DNA of 64,000 bases from an uncultured Verrucomicrobia subdivision 3 bacterium (GTDB lineage Bacteria; Verrucomicrobiota; Verrucomicrobiia; Limisphaerales; UBA11358), in NCBI GenBank assembly GCA_903858275.1, contig CAIOIC010000126.1, positions 1 through 64,000 on the forward strand. The letters run 5' to 3'. Positions 63,299 to 64,000 of the stretch are shown here, in pieces; the first letter of the stretch is position 1, and the number at the start of each line of letters is the position of its first letter. The notes under the pieces are model-generated. The model had not been told where the DNA came from and made no database searches. It saw only the letters and a list, made by a program, of their open reading frames with translations. Position numbers and translations under genes: made by a program.

Positions 63299-63323
63299 GC
63301 GTGGCTTGATTGTTTTGAGAATG

Positions 63324-64000
63324 TTATTGGCGCGGTTTTCCGCCGCCGCCGGGATTTTCAGGCGAGTTGTTCGCGACCACCTTCAGATGCGGCGCGAGTT
63401 TGGAAATCAATGGCATCAGCGAACGTAATTCCTCGTCCGCCACGCCGTCGGCAAAAAATTCAAAGTGCGGCTGAACCCAGCCATCCGGCGTTGGCGCCGG
63501 AGCATAACTGTGCGTGACGTATGCACCGTAATCTTGCAACGCCCGCGCCACTTCAAACGCCGGACCGCTCGTGCCCACGCCGAGCTTTGCAATGTCCACG
63601 CCTGCCGGAATCGCGAGCAGCGTGCCGAAATGGACGTTGCCAGTCGCGGCCATGTGCGCGATGAGTTTTGTTTCCACGGGCATGTGGCGCGACGGCCACA
63701 CGAACGGCTGCCCATCCGCGCCGCCGCGACTAAGACCGGTGTGCAACACCATCGCCGCGAGCGCGTGGCGAATGCCGCCGGCCAATTCGCCATCACGAAT
63801 CACACCCGCAACGAGCGGCATCCCACTCCAGGTGTGACCTACCTGGGCTGGCGGAATTCCTTCGCCGCGCAGATCGCTCGTGTAGCTCAACAGCGCCGAT
63901 ACGCCATCGGCATCACGGCTGGCTTGGATGAGTTCCACCGCCACGCCCGTCGGCGCGTCAATGACCGTGCAATTCACCAGCCGGCGCGAATCCGCCAGCG
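63324..64000 (-). CDS. Hypothetical protein, partial at the right edge
   Basis: The reading frame stays open to base 64000 on the minus strand, so the N terminus is outside the window and the ATG at 63977 is internal. The visible part, about 225 residues, shows no known catalytic motif; recognisable segments are HTWSGMPLVAGVIRDGEL, RHALAAMVLHTG, FVWPSRHMPVE and GTLLAIPAGVDIAKLG, then EVARALQDYGAYVTHSYAP. It ends in a Gly/Pro-rich tail. The gene precedes the GH51-like gene in transcription with a 25-bp gap, so it may be part of the same unit. Confidence 0.65.
   Translation of the reverse strand, partial: LADSRRLVNCTVIDAPTGVAVELIQASRDADGVSALLSYTSDLRGEGIPPAQVGHTWSGMPLVAGVIRDGELAGGIRHALAAMVLHTGLSRGGADGQPFVWPSRHMPVETKLIAHMAATGNVHFGTLLAIPAGVDIAKLGVGTSGPAFEVARALQDYGAYVTHSYAPAPTPDGWVQPHFEFFADGVADEELRSLMPLISKLAPHLKVVANNSPENPGGGGKPRQ

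Overview
The window is a GC-rich bacterial chromosome segment with very little phage or plasmid character. The best guess for the host is a Verrucomicrobiota member of the Limisphaerales/Pedosphaerales type (old subdivision 3). That is inferred from recurring C-terminal tails ending in FFRL or FYRV on secreted proteins, Tat-exported oxidoreductases and glycosidases, DUF5069 and DUF2959 genes, and many small interspersed palindromic repeats. No rRNA or other strong taxonomic marker is present.

Layout. 0-8.3 kb: tRNA-Val(GAC), a carbohydrate operon (short-chain dehydrogenase, Tat-exported glycosidase-like protein, ACS-type MFS transporter) converging on a secreted clan GH-A enzyme, then gnd. 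8.4-14.1 kb: housekeeping and unknown genes (FKBP isomerase, DUF2959 lipoprotein, aquaporin, YggU, DUF5069, TPR protein, aroC). 14.3-18.1 kb: a toxin-antitoxin pair, a decayed gene end, trpA, a GxxExxY gene inside inverted repeats, manC and gcvH. 18.2-31.2 kb: one complex I operon on the minus strand, read as nuoA-B-C-D-(broken GxxExxY gene)-I-H-J-K-L-M-M-N. It has two different nuoM genes, a long NuoL, and no nuoE, nuoF or nuoG. 31.4-36 kb: gcvT, parA, an overlapping anti-sigma-like/ECF sigma pair and a polyprenyl diphosphate synthase. 36-43.5 kb: a proline-rich lipoprotein, hemC, a possible integron-type cassette, an M13 peptidase and hemA-hemX. 43.6-57 kb: a Tat-exported Gfo/Idh/MocA oxidoreductase, an SPFH pair, an SGNH hydrolase, a sigma-54 activator, a class I amidotransferase, ispF, a phospholipase C-type phosphoesterase, a PhoR/PhoB-like two-component pair and nnr. 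57-64 kb: GH127, M3 oligopeptidase, a GH51-like arabinofuranosidase and a gene running off the right edge.

How it fits together. The host appears to be a respiring heterotroph that degrades plant-type polysaccharide. Secreted or Tat-exported glycosidases (clan GH-A, GH127, GH51-like) and an ACS sugar-acid transporter feed central metabolism (gnd, SDR). Electrons enter the respiratory chain through a complex I with four antiporter-like subunits (L, M, M, N). Heme synthesis genes hemA and hemC flank that theme, and hemX may be part of it.

The most striking points are these. (1) The complex I operon has a fourth pumping subunit and no NADH-input module. (2) Two GxxExxY (PD-(D/E)XK fold) genes are each enclosed by inverted copies of a different short repeat family; one is broken by a frameshift and sits exactly where nuoEFG would be. 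(3) Intergenic repeats have run into coding sequence at the ends of nuoC and nuoJ. (4) A compositionally odd membrane-protein gene is bounded by 18-bp inverted repeats that resemble integron attC ends.
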